This document shows, one piece after another, positions 44,228 to 51,912 of a DNA stretch of 64,000 nucleotides (position 1 is the stretch's first letter; each line of letters begins with the position of its first letter). A model generated the notes under the pieces. The model did not search any database. It was not told the origin of the DNA and was given only the letters and a program-made list of their open reading frames with translations. This DNA comes from Peptostreptococcus russellii (GTDB lineage: Bacteria; Bacillota; Clostridia; Peptostreptococcales; Peptostreptococcaceae), in contig NZ_JYGE01000006.1 of the NCBI RefSeq assembly GCF_003012055.1, forward strand, positions 124,001 through 188,000, read 5' to 3'. A program made the position numbers and the translations under genes.

Positions 44228-46597
44228 ATGAGTAGGGGATCATTTGAAAGAACAAAAAAATTAAGGGAACAAAGCACTTCAGCACAGCCTTATATTAGTA
44301 TAGAAAGAGCAATTTTGATGACAGAAGCCTATCAAAAATTTGAAGGAAGTGTTGAAACACCAATACTTAGAGCTAAAGCATTTAAATATTATATGGAAAA
44401 CAGATCCTTATGTATTAATGACGGAGAGTTGATTGTTGGAGAAAAGGGTGATGGCCCTCAGGGTGCGCCTACATATCCAGATCAGTGCTGTCATTCTCTT
44501 GAGGATATGGAAGTAATGAACGGTAGAGATCTTGTTAATTTCAAGGTTACAGAAGAGGATATGAAGATCCAAGAAGAAAAGATAATACCTTTCTGGAAGG
44601 GTAGACAGATAAGAAATAGAATTATCAGCAATGTTGATCAAGAGTGGCTTGACTGCTATGAATCAGGTTTATTTACCGAGTTTATGGAACAAAGAGCTCC
44701 AGGACATACAGTTGGTGGAAATAGATTTTATCAAAAAGGTTTTGCTGAGTTCAAGGAAGATATCAAAAATAGAATTGCAAGACTTGATTTTGTAAATGAT
44801 ACAGATGCCTATAATAAAAAAGTAGACCTAGAAGCTATGTCTATAGCTTGTGATGCAATGATAGTTCTTGGGAAAAGGTATGCAGAAAAGGCTAGAGAAA
44901 TGGCTGAAGTTGAGACAGATCCAAAGAGGAAGGAAGAACTTCTTTTGATAGCTCACAATTGTGATGTAGTGCCAGCTCATAAGCCAGAAACTTTCCACCA
45001 AGCAATACAGATGTATTGGTTTGTCCATATAGGTGTAACAACTGAACTAAATATATGGGATGCATTTAGCCCAGGAAGATTAGATCAGCATCTGAATCCT
45101 TTCTATGAAAAGGATCTAGAAGATGGGATATTGGATAGAGAAAAAGCAAAAGAGTTGATGGAATGTTTCTGGATAAAGTTTAATAATCAGCCAGCACCAC
45201 CAAAGGTAGGTATTACATTGAAGGAAAGTGCTACTTATACTGACTTTGCGAATATAAATACTGGTGGTATTACTCCAGATGGTAAAGATGGTGTAAATGA
45301 AGTGAGTTATATAATTTTGGATACTATGGACGAGATGAAACTTCTTCAACCTAGTTCAAATGTTCAAATCAGTAGAAAAACTCCAAAGAAATTCTTAAAG
45401 AGAGCTTGTGAAGTATCAAGAGAAGGTTGGGGTCAGCCAGCATTTTACAATACGGATGCAATAGTATCTGAACTTATGGAAGCTGGAAAAACTCTAGAAG
45501 ATGCTAGATGTGGTGGAAGTAGTGGATGTGTTGAAACTGGTTGCTTTGGTAAGGAAGCATATGTCTTGACTGGATACTTAAATATACCAAAAATACTAGA
45601 AATAACTCTAAATAATGGTTTAGATCCAGTATCTGGCAAAAAGCTTGGTATAGAAACAGGTGATCCAAGAGAATTTATGACTTATGATGAACTCTTTGAT
45701 GCTTTTTCTAAGCAACTAAATCATTTTGTAGACATCAAGATGAGAGGAAATCAGATTATAGAAAATATATACGCCAAACATTGTCCAGCACCTTTAATGT
45801 CTATAATAGTAGATGACTGTATAGAAAAGGGTATGGACTATCAAAGAGGCGGTGCTAGATACAATACTAGATACATTCAAGGTGTTGGTACAGGTACTGT
45901 AAGTGATTCACTTATAGCTATTAAGTACAATGTATTTGATAAGAAAAAATTTGATATGGGAACACTTTTGGATGCAATGCATGCAAACTTTGAAGGATAT
46001 GAACAAATATTAAATATGGTGAAAAATAAAACTCCAAAATATGGTAATGATGATGATTATGCCGATGAAGTAATGAAGAGTTTCTTTGATCTTTACTACA
46101 ATACAGTTAGTAATAGACCAACTGTAACAGGTGGAAAATATAGAATAAATATGCTTCCTACTACTTGTCACGTATATTTTGGTGAAGTAATGCAGGCATC
46201 TCCAAATGGTAGACTATCAGGAGTGCCTCTATCTGAAGGTATCTCTCCTGAAAAGGGAGCAGATACAAATGGTCCAACAGCCGTAATTAAATCATGTGCA
46301 AAGATGGATCACCTAAAGACAGGAGGAACTTTGCTAAATCAGAGATTTGCTCCTTCAGTAGTAGTTGGAGAAAAGGGATTAGATAATATGGCAAACCTTG
46401 TTAGATCTTACTTTAATATGGATGGACACCATATACAGTTTAATGTATTTGACAAAAATGTATTATTGGCTGCACAGAAAAAGCCAGATGATTATAAGGA
46501 TTTAATTGTTAGAGTAGCTGGTTATTCTGATCACTTTAACAATCTAAGCAGAGCTTTGCAGGATGAAATAATAAACAGAACAGAGCAAACTTTTTAA
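44228..46597 (+). CDS. hypD: trans-4-hydroxy-L-proline dehydratase (glycyl radical enzyme)
   Basis: 789-residue glycyl radical enzyme. The thiyl cysteine and base are C434 and E436 (SGCVETGCF); the glycyl loop is RVAGYS with Gly765, 24 residues from the end. Residues reported for substrate contact in the Clostridioides difficile enzyme are at the same numbers here: F152, H160, D278, S334, F340 and Y450. It dehydrates trans-4-hydroxyproline to pyrroline-5-carboxylate, which ProC (encoded 195 bases downstream) reduces to proline, so collagen-derived hydroxyproline can be used as an electron acceptor. The same gene trio (activase, hypD, proC) exists in C. difficile. The site numbers are from memory of the structural work; the motif match itself is direct. 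Confidence 0.95.
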   Translation: MSRGSFERTKKLREQSTSAQPYISIERAILMTEAYQKFEGSVETPILRAKAFKYYMENRSLCINDGELIVGEKGDGPQGAPTYPDQCCHSLEDMEVMNGRDLVNFKVTEEDMKIQEEKIIPFWKGRQIRNRIISNVDQEWLDCYESGLFTEFMEQRAPGHTVGGNRFYQKGFAEFKEDIKNRIARLDFVNDTDAYNKKVDLEAMSIACDAMIVLGKRYAEKAREMAEVETDPKRKEELLLIAHNCDVVPAHKPETFHQAIQMYWFVHIGVTTELNIWDAFSPGRLDQHLNPFYEKDLEDGILDREKAKELMECFWIKFNNQPAPPKVGITLKESATYTDFANINTGGITPDGKDGVNEVSYIILDTMDEMKLLQPSSNVQISRKTPKKFLKRACEVSREGWGQPAFYNTDAIVSELMEAGKTLEDARCGGSSGCVETGCFGKEAYVLTGYLNIPKILEITLNNGLDPVSGKKLGIETGDPREFMTYDELFDAFSKQLNHFVDIKMRGNQIIENIYAKHCPAPLMSIIVDDCIEKGMDYQRGGARYNTRYIQGVGTGTVSDSLIAIKYNVFDKKKFDMGTLLDAMHANFEGYEQILNMVKNKTPKYGNDDDYADEVMKSFFDLYYNTVSNRPTVTGGKYRINMLPTTCHVYFGEVMQASPNGRLSGVPLSEGISPEKGADTNGPTAVIKSCAKMDHLKTGGTLLNQRFAPSVVVGEKGLDNMANLVRSYFNMDGHHIQFNVFDKNVLLAAQKKPDDYKDLIVRVAGYSDHFNNLSRALQDEIINRTEQTF

Positions 46598-46697
46598 GGA
46601 TTAAATAATAAATATTTAATTTCAGTAGTTGCTTTTAAAGATAGTATATAAATATAATATTATATAGATATTTATAAAATTAGATAAAAAATATAAT

Positions 46698-46766
46698 AAG
46701 GTGAGTAGCTAGCTTGAAGTTGGATAAGTATTTTAAGTTAAAAGTATTGAAGTTAGTTACTCCCTT
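46698..46766 (+). repeat. long imperfect hairpin between hypD and proC
   Basis: The left arm at 46698-46718 and the right arm at 46747-46766 pair over about 20 positions with G-U pairs and one bulge. No T run follows, so it is more likely an RNA processing, stability or regulatory element than a terminator. Confidence 0.55.
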
Positions 46767-46792
46767 AATATGTAGATAAATAGGGGGAAATA

Positions 46793-47599
46793 ATGAATAA
46801 ATTAGCAGTAATAGGCGCAGGAAATATGGGAAGAGCAATAGTTGGTGGAGTTATAAACTCAGGATTAATATCAGCAGAAAATGTAATTGTATCAGATCCA
46901 TTTGAATATTGTCTTGAATGTGTAGAGAAAGATTATAAAACTGAAACTACTACGGACTCAAAAGAAGCAGTAAAGTCTGCAGATGCTATCATATTTGCGG
47001 TTAAACCAAATGTAATCGGAAAGGTTTTATCTGATGTAAAAGATGTAATTAGTGAAGACAAAATAATAATATCAATAGCAGCAGCAACTTCAATAGATGC
47101 TATAAGTGAACATATTGGTTTTGGAAATAAGATTGTAAGAGTAATGCCAAACACTCCAGCCCTAGTTGGTGAGGCTATGTCAGCACTATCTCCTAATGAA
47201 AATATTACTGATAAGGATTTACAATATGTTTTGGGCATATTTAATTCTTTTGGAAAAGCTGAAGTAGTATCAGAATCTTTAATGGATTCAGTAGTTGGTG
47301 TGAGTGGGTCTTCTCCAGCCTATGTATTTATGTTTATTGAAGCTATGGCAGATGCTGCAGTACTTACAGGTATGCCAAGAGCACAGGCATATAAGTTTGC
47401 AGCACAGTCAGTATACGGTGCAGCAAAAATGGTTCTTGAGACAGGAAAGCACCCTGCAGAATTAAAAGATATGGTTTGTTCTCCAGGTGGAACAACTATA
47501 TCTGCAGTAGAAGCTTTAGAATCTTGTGGCTTTAGAAATGCAGTAATACAAGGTCAGTTGGCTTGTGTAGAAAAATCAATAGATATGGCAAAGAAGTAG
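46793..47599 (+). CDS. proC: pyrroline-5-carboxylate reductase
   Basis: 268-residue NAD(P)H-dependent reductase. The Rossmann motif is LAVIGAGNMGRAIVGG at the N-terminus; VIFAVKPNVIGKVL and VRVMPNTPALVGEAM follow. The C-terminal helical dimer domain carries VVGVSGSSPAYVFMFIEAMADAAVLTGM, and VCSPGGTTISAVEALE is the conserved substrate region. It turns pyrroline-5-carboxylate into proline. Since HypD produces that compound, this copy probably completes hydroxyproline reduction; biosynthesis from glutamate is an added possibility. AGGGGGAAATA precedes the ATG. A seven-pair G/C terminator follows. Confidence 0.96.
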   Translation: MNKLAVIGAGNMGRAIVGGVINSGLISAENVIVSDPFEYCLECVEKDYKTETTTDSKEAVKSADAIIFAVKPNVIGKVLSDVKDVISEDKIIISIAAATSIDAISEHIGFGNKIVRVMPNTPALVGEAMSALSPNENITDKDLQYVLGIFNSFGKAEVVSESLMDSVVGVSGSSPAYVFMFIEAMADAAVLTGMPRAQAYKFAAQSVYGAAKMVLETGKHPAELKDMVCSPGGTTISAVEALESCGFRNAVIQGQLACVEKSIDMAKK

Positions 47600-47606
47600 A
47601 ACTTTT

Positions 47607-47633
47607 GGGAGGGGGATTACCCTCCCTTTTTTT
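47607..47633 (+). terminator. terminator after proC
   Basis: GGGAGGG (47607-47613) with CCCTCCC (47620-47626), followed by seven T. Confidence 0.95.
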
Positions 47634-47770
47634 ATTGTGGATATCTTGCATTTAATTTATAAATAAATGATGTATTAAATATCAGTCGAGTATTTAATTA
47701 TATATTGGAGATTAAAGCTTGCCTATAAACTTGAATATAACTTTATTTTCAAAAAAATCAGAATTAACTG

Positions 47771-47799
47771 TTGACAATATCTATAAATTGTTATAAGAT
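47771..47799 (+). promoter_or_regulatory. promoter of the metY T-box transcript
   Basis: TTGACA (47771-47776), a 17-base spacer and TAAGAT (47794-47799); an alternative -10 (TATAAG 47792-47797) overlaps. It lies just upstream of the T-box leader. Confidence 0.6.
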
Positions 47800-47805
47800 A
47801 GTTAA

Positions 47806-48112
47806 CAAATGAAAAAGAAATATTAATCCATTGAAGAGAAGAGTAGGTATTGGATTTTTCTACAGAGAACCTGTATTTGGTGAGAGCAGGGAAAATGAAT
47901 GTATTGAACATGGTCTCAGAGGAGGTGTGTCGAATTTTTTAGACTCATTCAGGTGCGCCTGTTATAGCGCTAGGGTATGATGGTACTCGAATATTTATAT
48001 TTGTGGACCTGGTGTAGCCGAAGAGGTGGTGTCTGTGAGGGCTCTACAAATAAAGGTGGTAACACGTGTATATAACGTCCTTTTCAACTATTAGTTGAAG
48101 AGGACTTTTTTT
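47806..48112 (+). promoter_or_regulatory. T-box riboswitch (methionine type) upstream of metY
   Basis: A roughly 300-base leader with T-box features: an AGAGAACC...GGTGAGAGCAGG distal stem I, the conserved AAGGTGGTAACACG element at 48053-48066, and a terminator (GTCCTTTTCAACT 48077-48089 with AGTTGAAGAGGAC 48093-48105, then seven T). The candidate specifier codon is ATG at 47910-47912 in TTGAACATGG, so uncharged tRNA-Met should switch on metY. The TGGT in the T-box fits an A discriminator base. Codon identity is a reading of the stem I position, less sure than the T-box itself. Confidence 0.88.
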
Positions 48113-48211
48113 ATTTAAAAAACACTTTTATTAATTGATAAGACCTCATAAATATATTTGAAAAAGGTAAATATAAAAAATATTAAAAGATAAAATTAGG
48201 AGGTAAGTATT

Positions 48212-49489
48212 ATGTCAAAGGAATTAAAATCAGCAACAAAGTGTATTCATTCAGGTTATAAGGCAGAAAATGGTGATCCTAGAGTATTTCCTCTAGTTCA
48301 ATCAACAACATATAAATATAACACAGCAGATGAGCTAGGTGATTTATTTGATTTAAAAACAGAGGGTCATATTTATTCAAGAATATCAAATCCAACAGTA
48401 GCAGTATTGGAAGAGAGAATAGCAGATCTTGAGGGTGGAATAGCAGCAGTAGCTACATCTTCAGGGCAATCAGCCAATCTCCTTGCCATACTTACTTTGT
48501 GCAAGCAGGGGGATAATATATTGGCACTATCTAATTTATATGGAGGGACTGTCAGTCTATTTACTCACACAATCAGTAGATATGGAATAAGTGTAAAATT
48601 TGTTGATATAAATGCAGATGAAAAAGAAATAGAGTCTGAAATAGATGAAAATACAAAATTAATATTTGGAGAAACTATAGGAAATCCAGGAGTAGATGTA
48701 TTGGATATAGAAAAATTTGCAGATCTTGCTCATAGAAATGATATTCCTTTGGTGATTGACAATACATTTGCAACTCCAATACTTTGTAGACCTATAGAGT
48801 TTGGAGCAGACATAGTAACTCACTCTACTACAAAATATATTGATGGACACGCAAGAACATTGGGTGGAGTAGTGGTTGATTCAGGAAAGTTTGATTGGAA
48901 AAATGGTAAGTTTGATGAGTTAGTTCTTCCAGATGAAAGTTATCATGGAGTTAGCTTTGTAGAATCTTTTGGAGAAGCTGCCTATTCAGCCAAGGCTAGA
49001 TGCACATTTGTTAGAGATATAGGATTTATAATGGCTCCTTTCAATGCATTTTTGACTACACAGGGAATAGAAACACTTTCTATAAGAATAGAAAGACATA
49101 GCGAAAATGCCCTAAAGATTGCAAAATACTTAGAAGCTAAGGACGTAATAGAATGGGTAAAATATCCAGGTCTAAAAAGCAGTCCAAGCTATGAACTATC
49201 TCAAAAGTATCTAAAGGGAGGAAGTAGTGGAATAATTGCCTTTGGAGTCAAAGGTGGAGTAGATGCAGCCAAGAAGTTTATAGATAGTTTGGAGATAATA
49301 TCTTTGGTTACTCATGTTGCAGATACAAAGAGCTGTGTAATTCATCCAGCGAGCACAACTCACAGACAGCTAAGTAAAAAACAGCTAGAAAAAGGTGGAA
49401 TTACAGAGAACTTAATCAGACTCTCTGTTGGAATTGAGGATGTAGAAGACTTGATAGATGACATAGAAAATGCACTTTCTCAAATATAG
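48212..49489 (+). CDS. metY: O-acetylhomoserine aminocarboxypropyltransferase (sulfhydrylase)
   Basis: 425-residue PLP enzyme of the Cys/Met metabolism family. The PLP lysine lies in HSTTKYIDGHARTLGG near residue 210. Other family marks are STTYKYNTADELGDLF near the start, the phosphate-binding ATSSGQSANLLA, and VTHVADTKSCVIHPASTTHRQL close to the end. It converts O-acetylhomoserine and sulfide to homocysteine. The enzyme encoded by metA downstream has the Glu111 that marks acetyl-CoA use, so the two fit one pathway. The T-box directly upstream suggests induction when charged tRNA-Met is low. AGGAGG precedes ATG 48212. Confidence 0.95.
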   Translation: MSKELKSATKCIHSGYKAENGDPRVFPLVQSTTYKYNTADELGDLFDLKTEGHIYSRISNPTVAVLEERIADLEGGIAAVATSSGQSANLLAILTLCKQGDNILALSNLYGGTVSLFTHTISRYGISVKFVDINADEKEIESEIDENTKLIFGETIGNPGVDVLDIEKFADLAHRNDIPLVIDNTFATPILCRPIEFGADIVTHSTTKYIDGHARTLGGVVVDSGKFDWKNGKFDELVLPDESYHGVSFVESFGEAAYSAKARCTFVRDIGFIMAPFNAFLTTQGIETLSIRIERHSENALKIAKYLEAKDVIEWVKYPGLKSSPSYELSQKYLKGGSSGIIAFGVKGGVDAAKKFIDSLEIISLVTHVADTKSCVIHPASTTHRQLSKKQLEKGGITENLIRLSVGIEDVEDLIDDIENALSQI

Positions 49490-49643
49490 CTTTGATCAAG
49501 GGATAAGCCCTATCTATTTAATATCAAATGAATATGAATAGCGAAGTTGTAAATATTATTATTAACTTTAATAAAATAGATAGACTATAGAAATCCGTTA
49601 TTACTTTTAATAAGGAGATAAGTTATAAAATACAGTATTAGCT

Positions 49644-49850
49644 TTGTCTAAAAGAATAGAGATTACAGAATCAAATAACACAGAACTAAATAAGACAGAA
49701 CTAAATAACATAGAATTAAATAACACAGAACTAAATAACATAGAATTAAATAACACAGAATTAAATAGCACAGAATTAAATAGCATAGAATTAAATAACA
49801 CAGAACTAAATAACAAAGAAATTAAAGAGATGAAAACTGTGAGTATTTAA
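49644..49850 (+). CDS. possible pentapeptide-repeat small protein
   Basis: 68-codon frame running through the tandem repeat, starting with TTG at 49644 and ending after KEMKTVSI. The protein would be almost entirely repeats of NNTEL. AAGGAGA lies at 49611-49617, too far (27 bases) from the TTG to be a normal binding site, and no ATG is available. The frame may therefore be only a by-product of a 15-base repeat without stops. No known family is recognised. Confidence 0.25.
   Translation: MSKRIEITESNNTELNKTELNNIELNNTELNNIELNNTELNSTELNSIELNNTELNNKEIKEMKTVSI
49674..49823 (+). repeat. 15-bp tandem repeat, ten copies
   Basis: Ten consecutive 15-base units, nine of them close to AATAACACAGAACTA with C/T, A/G and A/T variants at fixed positions, the tenth degenerate. 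Because the unit is a multiple of three, the frame stays open on both strands. On + it would encode a repeated pentapeptide N-N/S-T/I-E-L. The repeat lies between metY and metA, about 270 bases before the metA start. Confidence 0.92.
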
Positions 49851-50091
49851 ATAAATAATTTATTAGACAATAATATTATTAAAATGACCAAGAGATTTAT
49901 CTAAAATTATAAAAATAAGACATTATAAACTACGGTATGCTGACTAGGGTATTTAGTGTATATTTTTATAGACTTATGTTATTTCTTATGGGAGTTTAAA
50001 ATAAATTTAAGAGAAAAACTAATAGGGGGGATTGTCTTTTAGTTTACTAAAAAAGAGCCAGTCCCCAATATTAAAGGAAAGGAATATTAAA
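49824..50091. other. leader region upstream of metA
   Basis: AT-rich. No SAM riboswitch or T-box motif was seen. An in-frame upstream TTG at 50032 has a G-rich site before it, but the family start is at 50092. Confidence 0.45.
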
Positions 50092-51018
50092 ATGCCGATA
50101 ATTATACCTAGAGATTTACCAGCTTATCAGACTTTGATAGATGAAAATATATTTGTTATGGATAAGGAAAGAGCTAATAGACAAGATATTAGACCTTTAG
50201 AGCTGGCAATAGTAAATTTGATGCCTACAAAAGTAAAAACTGAGACCCAGATTTTAAGAAGAATATCAAACACAGCGCTGCAGGTAAAGATAGATTTTGT
50301 AAAGACTAAAAGTCACGAAAGTAAAAATACTTCCAAAGAGCATTTAGAAAATTTCTATGTAACACTAGATGATATTAAAAATAAAAAATATGATGCAATG
50401 ATAGTTACAGGTGCACCTATAGAAAACTTGGAGTTTGAAGAGGTAGATTATTGGGATGAAATGCTGGAAATTCTTGAGTTTGCAAAGAAAAATGTTTATT
50501 CAACTATGTTTATATGTTGGGCATCTCAAGCTGCACTGTATCACTACTATGGAATTGGAAAGAAAAAATTGGATAAAAAATTGTTTGGTGTATATAAGTG
50601 TAATTTAGAGAAAGATTCAATAATTACAAATGGATTTGATGATGAGTTTTTTGTACCCCATTCAAGACATACTTATTCAAGTTTAGAAGAAGTGAAAAAT
50701 GTTGAGGATTTGATAGTTCTTTCCTCCTCTCAAGATGTAGGCTTAAATATTGCCTCTACAAAAGATGAAAGATTTATTTTCCTAACAGGACATGGTGAAT
50801 ATGATGAAGATACGCTTGAACAAGAGTATCTGAGGGATAAAAATTTGGGTCTAGATATAGAAGTACCTATAAACTATTATAGAAATAATGATCCAAACTC
50901 AGAGATATCTGTAAAGTGGAAGGCTCACAGTAATCTGCTTTTTTCAAACTGGTTGAATTACTGTGTATATCAAAGAACTGATTATAATATAGAAAAAATT
51001 GTAGAAAGAGCAGTATAG
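50092..51018 (+). CDS. metA: homoserine O-acetyltransferase, MetA family
   Basis: 308-residue acyltransferase. Numbering from this start puts the catalytic Cys at 142 (MFICWASQAAL) and the acyl-specificity residue at 111, which is Glu (TGAPIENLEF). In the MetA family, Glu111 goes with acetyl-CoA and Gly111 with succinyl-CoA, so this enzyme should make O-acetylhomoserine for MetY. The catalytic His is in FLTGHGEYD, and VPHSRHTYS is also conserved. The start is chosen at 50092 because AAAGGAAAGGA precedes it and the family begins MPIIIPRDLPAYQTL. The in-frame extension to 50032 is unlike the family. Confidence 0.94.
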   Translation: MPIIIPRDLPAYQTLIDENIFVMDKERANRQDIRPLELAIVNLMPTKVKTETQILRRISNTALQVKIDFVKTKSHESKNTSKEHLENFYVTLDDIKNKKYDAMIVTGAPIENLEFEEVDYWDEMLEILEFAKKNVYSTMFICWASQAALYHYYGIGKKKLDKKLFGVYKCNLEKDSIITNGFDDEFFVPHSRHTYSSLEEVKNVEDLIVLSSSQDVGLNIASTKDERFIFLTGHGEYDEDTLEQEYLRDKNLGLDIEVPINYYRNNDPNSEISVKWKAHSNLLFSNWLNYCVYQRTDYNIEKIVERAV

Positions 51019-51212
51019 CAAATAAAATATTATACAGATAAAGCAAATTAAAAACTATAATTAAAAAAAATTAAACTCTAAGTAAAAAGTGTTAAAAGTA
51101 CAAAAAAATGAGAGTTATAAGTTTTTAAAGATAAGAGTAAAAATGTTGATTTTGACTAAAAAGCTTAAAAGTATGTATAATACTACTAATAAAGAAAAAG
51201 GGGTGGAGTATT

Positions 51213-51902
51213 ATGGATATTGAAATTGAAAAGATTAACAGACAGGAAGTATTAAAGTATTTATCATATAGAGGGAGTGAAATTCCAATAGAAATAAATA
51301 ATTTAATAGACGAGTGTATAAAGGAAGTCATAGAGATTTCAAATCCTAAATATATTTACCAGATATTCAATATAGATAGAAGAGAAGACAAAGTATTTTT
51401 AGAAAATAGCAATTTTGAACTTCAAGGTGGGGATATTAAACAACTTTTAGAAAACTCCAGTAGCTGTATACTGCTAGCGGCAACTTTGGGGATAAGGATA
51501 GAGCAAGTAATTAGAACTTTGCAGATAAGAAATCTAGCAAAATCAATTATTATGGATAGCTGTGCAAGTAGTGCAGTTGAATCTATATGTAATCAAATTA
51601 CTGAAAATATAAGATCTAGCATTGAAAAAAAAGGAAAATATACTACAGATAGATTCAGTCCTGGATATGGAGATTTACCTATAGAAATTCAAAAAGATTT
51701 TATAGAAGTACTTGATGCTAGAAGAAAGATAGGGATTAATCTTAGTAGTAGTGGAATTATGATACCTAGAAAATCGGTAACTGCAATAATAGGAATATCA
51801 GAAAAAATGGAAAAAAAGAGATTTACTGGCTGTGAAAACTGCAATATGTTTATGGATTGCGAATATAGAAAGTTTGGGAATTTTTGTAAGAAAGTTTTTT
51901 AG
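51213..51902 (+). CDS. stand-alone methionine synthase activation-domain protein
   Basis: 229-residue protein matching the C-terminal activation (SAM-binding) domain of MetH as a separate gene. Signature regions are DSCASSAVESICNQI, RFSPGYGDLPIEIQKDF (the SAM-binding RxxPGY motif) and GIMIPRKSVTAIIGIS. The end has four cysteines (CENCNMFMDCEYRKFGNFC), which could bind a metal or Fe-S cluster, an extra feature absent from E. coli MetH. It would reactivate oxidised cob(II)alamin by reductive methylation on the MetH that starts 11 bases downstream and lacks this domain. AAAGGGGTGG precedes the ATG. Confidence 0.88.
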   Translation: MDIEIEKINRQEVLKYLSYRGSEIPIEINNLIDECIKEVIEISNPKYIYQIFNIDRREDKVFLENSNFELQGGDIKQLLENSSSCILLAATLGIRIEQVIRTLQIRNLAKSIIMDSCASSAVESICNQITENIRSSIEKKGKYTTDRFSPGYGDLPIEIQKDFIEVLDARRKIGINLSSSGIMIPRKSVTAIIGISEKMEKKRFTGCENCNMFMDCEYRKFGNFCKKVF

Positions 51903-51912
51903 GAGGGTGTGT

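Noticed and set aside
49607-49816. minus-strand frame encoding repeated LFNSVLFNSM
   Set aside because: It results from the 15-base tandem repeat having no stop in that frame; no start signal.
49824-50091. SAM riboswitch upstream of metA
   Set aside because: The conserved SAM-I core and a terminator were looked for and not found.
51832-51912. earlier start for metH inside the preceding gene
   Set aside because: The added 27 residues are the out-of-frame reading of the activation-protein end; AGGAGG fits only the ATG at 51913.
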